Both the position numbers and the translations under genes were made by a program. Of a DNA stretch of 22,936 nucleotides, positions 20,456-22,936 are shown in pieces; the first letter of the stretch is position 1; the number at the start of each line of letters is the position of its first letter. The notes beneath the pieces were generated by a model. The model was given only the letters and a program-made list of their open reading frames with translations. It did no database searches and was not told the origin of the DNA. This DNA is from Bacillota bacterium (GTDB lineage Bacteria; Bacillota; Clostridia; Peptostreptococcales; Anaerovoracaceae). Location of the stretch: positions 1 to 22,936 of the forward strand of contig JAEELK010000152.1 of the NCBI GenBank assembly GCA_016282655.1, given 5' to 3'.

Positions 20456-20545
20456 ACGCAAAACGCAGCGATAGGCCCAGCCTATCGCTGTTGTATATGC
20501 CGCAGCGCGCGGCCCCGCCGGCCGCCTCCGCAGCAGGCAATACGA

Positions 20546-20622
20546 GCGCCCGTAGCGCAGCTGGATAGCGCGTCAGACTCCGACTCTGAAGGCCGCAGGT
20601 TCGACTCCTGTCGGGCGTACCA
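20546..20622 (+). tRNA. tRNA-Arg (CCG)
   Basis: The 77-nt cloverleaf includes acceptor stem GCGCCCG/CGGGCGT (one G-T pair), D stem GCGC/GCGC, anticodon stem TCAGA/TCTGA with normal T33, anticodon CCG at 20580-20582 and encoded CCA. It reads CGG codons. It is co-transcribed with tRNA-Val and followed at once by a strong terminator. Confidence 0.95.
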
Positions 20623-20655
20623 CGAAAACCGCCGGCCCGGCGGTTTTCGTTTTTT
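20623..20655 (+). terminator. Terminator of the tRNA unit
   Basis: A 12-bp perfect stem CGAAAACCGCCG/CGGCGGTTTTCG (20623-20634/20638-20649) with a 3-base loop is followed by six T. It begins directly after the CCA end of tRNA-Arg. Confidence 0.92.
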
Positions 20656-20679
20656 ATTCTTGGATCCGGACGGGACAGC

Positions 20680-22062
20680 ATGCAGAAACGCGGCGCCTTG
20701 GCACGAAACAACGTAAAAGATCTGACGCAGGGGAACGCGTACCGCCTCATCCTCGTCTTTACGCTGCCCATCCTCCTGAGCCAGATCTTCCAGCAGCTCT
20801 ACAACACCGTGGACGCGCTCGTCGTGGGCCGCTTCCTGGGGACCAACGCGCTCGCCGCCGTCAGTTCCTCCTTCAATCTGATCTTTCTTCTGGTCAGCCT
20901 CTGCGAGGGCCTCTTCATGGGCGCCGGCGTCGTCATCTCGCGCTACTTCGGCGCGGGCGACCGCGACCGGGTCTCCAGGGCCATCCATACGGACCTGGCC
21001 GTGGCCGCCGTCAGCGGCATCGCCCTCACGCTCGTGGGCGTCTTCTTCTCCCCCGTCCTCCTGCGCTGGATGAACACGGACCCGGACGTGATGCCGGAAG
21101 CCGTCTCCTATTTCCGCGTCTTCTTCGCGGGCTCCATCCCGCTCTGCTACTACAACTGCTGCCGCGGCATCCTGAACGCCGTGGGCGACAGCAAGCGCCC
21201 GCTCTATTATCTGATCCTCTCCTCTCTCCTGAACATCGTGCTGGACCTGCTCTTCCTGGCCGTCTTCGGCTGGGGCGTCTGGTCCGCGGCCTTCGCCACC
21301 ATCCTGGCGCAGGGCCTGAGCTGCGCGCTCTGCTTCGCGCACCTCTTCCGGAAGGGCGAGGTCTACACCGTGGAGCTCCGCCGCGTCCGCTTCCACAGGG
21401 ACATGCTGCGGGAGATCCTGCGCTACGGCCTGCCTTCGGCCGTGCAGAACTCCGTCATCGCCATCGCGAACGTGGTGGTGCAGTCGCAGATCAACCTCTT
21501 CGGCAAGTACGCCATGGCGGCCTACGGCGTCCACTGCCGGATCGAAGGCTTCGCCTTCCTGCCCATCACCAGCTTCTGCATGGCCGCCACCACCTACGTG
21601 GGGCAAAACCTCGGCGCAAGACAGTACGGCAGGGCAAAGCAGGGCGCCCGCTTCATCATCCTCATGGGGATGGTCGTGGCGCAGACGATCGGCGTATGCT
21701 ACTACCTCTGGGCACCGGATCTGATCGGCCTCTTCGACAGCTCCGCGGAGGTGATCTTCTTCGGCAGCACGCAGGCGCGTATCTCCACGCTGGCCTATAC
21801 GGTGCTCGCGCTCTCGCACATCATGGCGGCGGTCTGCCGCGGCGCCGGAAAAGCCTACGTCCCCATGTTCGTCATGCTCGGCGTCTGGTGCGTCTTCCGC
21901 CTCTTCTACATCATGGCGGTGGTGCATCTCTTCCACGATATCGTTTATATTTACTGGGCGTACCCGCTCACCTGGGTCATCACCGGCGTCATCTTCCTGC
22001 TCTACTATCTTTTATCCGACTGGGTGCATGGCTTTGAGCACGGGCGCGCCGGCGTGCGCTAG
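20680..22062 (+). CDS. MATE family multidrug/sodium efflux transporter
   Basis: The 460-aa membrane protein has twelve predicted helices in two homologous halves. Family marks include DLTQGNAYRLILVFTLPILL at the start, QQLYNTVDALVVGRFLGTNA, and in the second half LRYGLPSAVQNSVIAIANVV and YVGQNLGARQYGRAKQGAR. MATE proteins of this branch expel cationic drugs or metabolites using a Na+ or H+ gradient; the substrate cannot be read. The first ATG at 20680 fits the family N-terminus, though its ribosome binding site is weak (GGGAC). No promoter stands out between the tRNA terminator and the start. The ORF ends in TAG; a short hairpin without T tract (about 22078-22093) follows. Confidence 0.93.
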   Translation: MQKRGALARNNVKDLTQGNAYRLILVFTLPILLSQIFQQLYNTVDALVVGRFLGTNALAAVSSSFNLIFLLVSLCEGLFMGAGVVISRYFGAGDRDRVSRAIHTDLAVAAVSGIALTLVGVFFSPVLLRWMNTDPDVMPEAVSYFRVFFAGSIPLCYYNCCRGILNAVGDSKRPLYYLILSSLLNIVLDLLFLAVFGWGVWSAAFATILAQGLSCALCFAHLFRKGEVYTVELRRVRFHRDMLREILRYGLPSAVQNSVIAIANVVVQSQINLFGKYAMAAYGVHCRIEGFAFLPITSFCMAATTYVGQNLGARQYGRAKQGARFIILMGMVVAQTIGVCYYLWAPDLIGLFDSSAEVIFFGSTQARISTLAYTVLALSHIMAAVCRGAGKAYVPMFVMLGVWCVFRLFYIMAVVHLFHDIVYIYWAYPLTWVITGVIFLLYYLLSDWVHGFEHGRAGVR

Positions 22063-22122
22063 CATCCTGCGCGCAAAGCATCATCCATGCTCTGCGGCGC
22101 TCTCAGAACGGAGGTGTGAACG

Positions 22123-22437
22123 ATGGTCCTCGGATGCATCATAGAATTCTCGGTCGGCGCGCTCTGCGTCGTCATGGGCCTGCTGATCTGGAAAAAGCAG
22201 AAGGTGTCGCTGATCCACGATTATCATCACAGGAACGTGAAGAAGGAAGACCTGCCGGCCTACACCAGGCTCTCTGGGATCAGCATGATCCTGATCGGCG
22301 GCGGGATCTGTGTGACGGGGCTGCTCAATCTCTTCGAGTCTTCCCTGTGGTGGATCCCTTTAACTGTCGGGATCGTGCTCGGCTTTCTCGTGATGAACAT
22401 GGCGCAGAAGATGTACAACGGCTCCTGGTTCAGTTGA
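22123..22437 (+). CDS. DUF3784 family small membrane protein
   Basis: The 104-aa protein has three hydrophobic helices (about residues 3-22, 50-68, 75-92) separated by the conserved loop LIHDYHHRNVKKEDLPAYTR, which is the mark of DUF3784. The function of this family is unknown; it is widespread in Firmicutes. GGAGG stands 8 bases before the ATG. It lies 60 bases after the MATE gene and 21 bases before the oxidase-fold gene, so the three may be co-transcribed. Confidence 0.85.
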   Translation: MVLGCIIEFSVGALCVVMGLLIWKKQKVSLIHDYHHRNVKKEDLPAYTRLSGISMILIGGGICVTGLLNLFESSLWWIPLTVGIVLGFLVMNMAQKMYNGSWFS

Positions 22438-22458
22438 TCGATAAGGAGGGTGATTTCA

Positions 22459-22935
22459 ATGTTTCGTGAGATGAGACGCTTCAAGCAGCAGATCAGCGAG
22501 GAGGAATGCCTTCGCATCCTGCGGGAACAGCCGCGGGGCGTTCTCTCCCTGATCGGCGACGGCGGGTATCCCTACGGGATCCCGCTGGATCACTGGTATT
22601 CCGAAGAGGACGGCTGCCTCTGCTTTCACGGCGCGAAGGAGGGGCACAAGATCGATGCCCTGAAGGCCTGCGGCAAGGCCTCCTACTGCGTGATGGACGA
22701 AGGCTTCCGCAGAGAGGGAGAATGGGCGCTGAACATCCGCAGCGTCATCGTCTTCGGACAGATCCGCGTCGTGGAGGACGAGGACAGAAAACGCCAGATC
22801 TGCTCCGAGCTCTGCAGAAAGTTCACCGACGACGAAGCCTATCTGCAGCGGGAACTGGAGCAGGCGCTTCCCCGCGTCAACTGCCTGGAGCTGAAGATCG
22901 AGCACATGACGGGAAAGCTGGTCAACGAGTCTTAA
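22459..22935 (+). CDS. Pyridoxamine 5'-phosphate oxidase-fold (flavin-binding) protein
   Basis: The 158-aa protein matches the split-barrel flavin-binding family (NimA-like branch of the pyridoxamine-phosphate-oxidase superfamily). It shows an N-terminal helix with EEECLRILREQPRGVLSLIG, then YPYGIPLDHWY, LCFHGAKEGHKIDALKACGKASYCVMDE and RSVIVFGQIRVVED. The HGAKEGHKID segment is typical of proteins that bind FMN or a related cofactor. Some relatives reduce nitroimidazoles, but that activity cannot be claimed here. The ATG at 22459 has AAGGAGG 9 bases upstream; a GTG three codons earlier overlaps that site. The gene is complete, ending in TAA two bases before the window edge. Confidence 0.88.
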   Translation: MFREMRRFKQQISEEECLRILREQPRGVLSLIGDGGYPYGIPLDHWYSEEDGCLCFHGAKEGHKIDALKACGKASYCVMDEGFRREGEWALNIRSVIVFGQIRVVEDEDRKRQICSELCRKFTDDEAYLQRELEQALPRVNCLELKIEHMTGKLVNES

Positions 22936-22936
22936 A

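Noticed and set aside
20429..21936. Open frames across the tRNA pair, both strands
   Set aside because: The peptides contain well-known false translations of tRNA genes (for example VAQLDSASDSDSEGRRFDSC); the strand-opposed one is antisense to the MATE gene.
1..22936. CRISPR arrays, insertion sequences, prophage or integrase genes, toxin-antitoxin or restriction systems
   Set aside because: I saw no regular direct repeats with spacers, no transposase or integrase motifs, and no terminal inverted repeats; the tRNA pair has no attachment-site duplication in the window.

Overview
This is a GC-rich chromosomal segment (roughly 60% GC by eye) that looks like a Bacillota/Firmicutes genome, probably a high-GC anaerobic Clostridia-type lineage. 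The evidence is strong AAGGAGG-type ribosome binding sites, sigma-A promoters in AT-rich islands, a Gram-positive lexA with a GAAC-N4-GTTT type SOS box, an SLH-domain surface protein beside a CsaB-type pyruvyl transferase, DUF4330, DUF3784, DUF3343, and a PAS-GGDEF arrangement common in gut Clostridia. The species cannot be named from the sequence. The very long plus-strand ORFs over 102-9668 are GC-driven shadows of minus-strand genes.

Region 1 (about 42-10610, minus strand) reads as one long cell-envelope operon fired from a promoter at 10653-10681. Its order is nnrD (NAD(P)HX dehydratase, TTG start), a 998-aa secreted phosphodiester-glycosidase/SLH protein, a 190-bp spacer with strong RNA-like pairing, a GT4-CsaB fusion, a TuaH-like glycosyltransferase, a DUF4330 membrane protein, an O-antigen-ligase/polymerase-like gene broken by one in-frame TAG, and a trypsin-fold protein that seems to have lost its catalytic histidine. 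The likely job is making, polymerising and pyruvylating a secondary cell-wall polymer, to which the SLH protein then anchors.

Region 2 (10700-15470) holds two tiny membrane proteins with a promoter and terminator, a LUD-domain protein and mgtE transcribed divergently from interleaved promoters, and a 642-aa TetR-PAS-GGDEF fusion convergent with mgtE (stop codons overlap). The fusion gene has a clear sigma-A promoter with a perfect 19-bp palindrome just downstream of the -10, as expected for TetR autoregulation.

Region 3 (15440-17750) is a yedE-tusA-DUF3343 operon for sulfur/selenium handling with its own terminator, then a hotdog thioesterase gene.

Region 4 (17742-22935) has lexA with an SOS box overlapping its -35, a secreted amidase (copper-amine-oxidase-like domain, AMIN, Amidase_3), a tRNA-Val(GAC)/tRNA-Arg(CCG) pair with promoter and strong terminator, a MATE exporter, a DUF3784 membrane protein and a pyridoxamine-phosphate-oxidase-fold protein. 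The most unusual items are the TetR-diguanylate cyclase fusion with its palindrome, the GT4-CsaB fusion in an SLH-anchoring operon, the unassigned structured spacer at 6614-6706, the amber-split polymerase, the pseudo-protease, and a tRNA-Val with C33.
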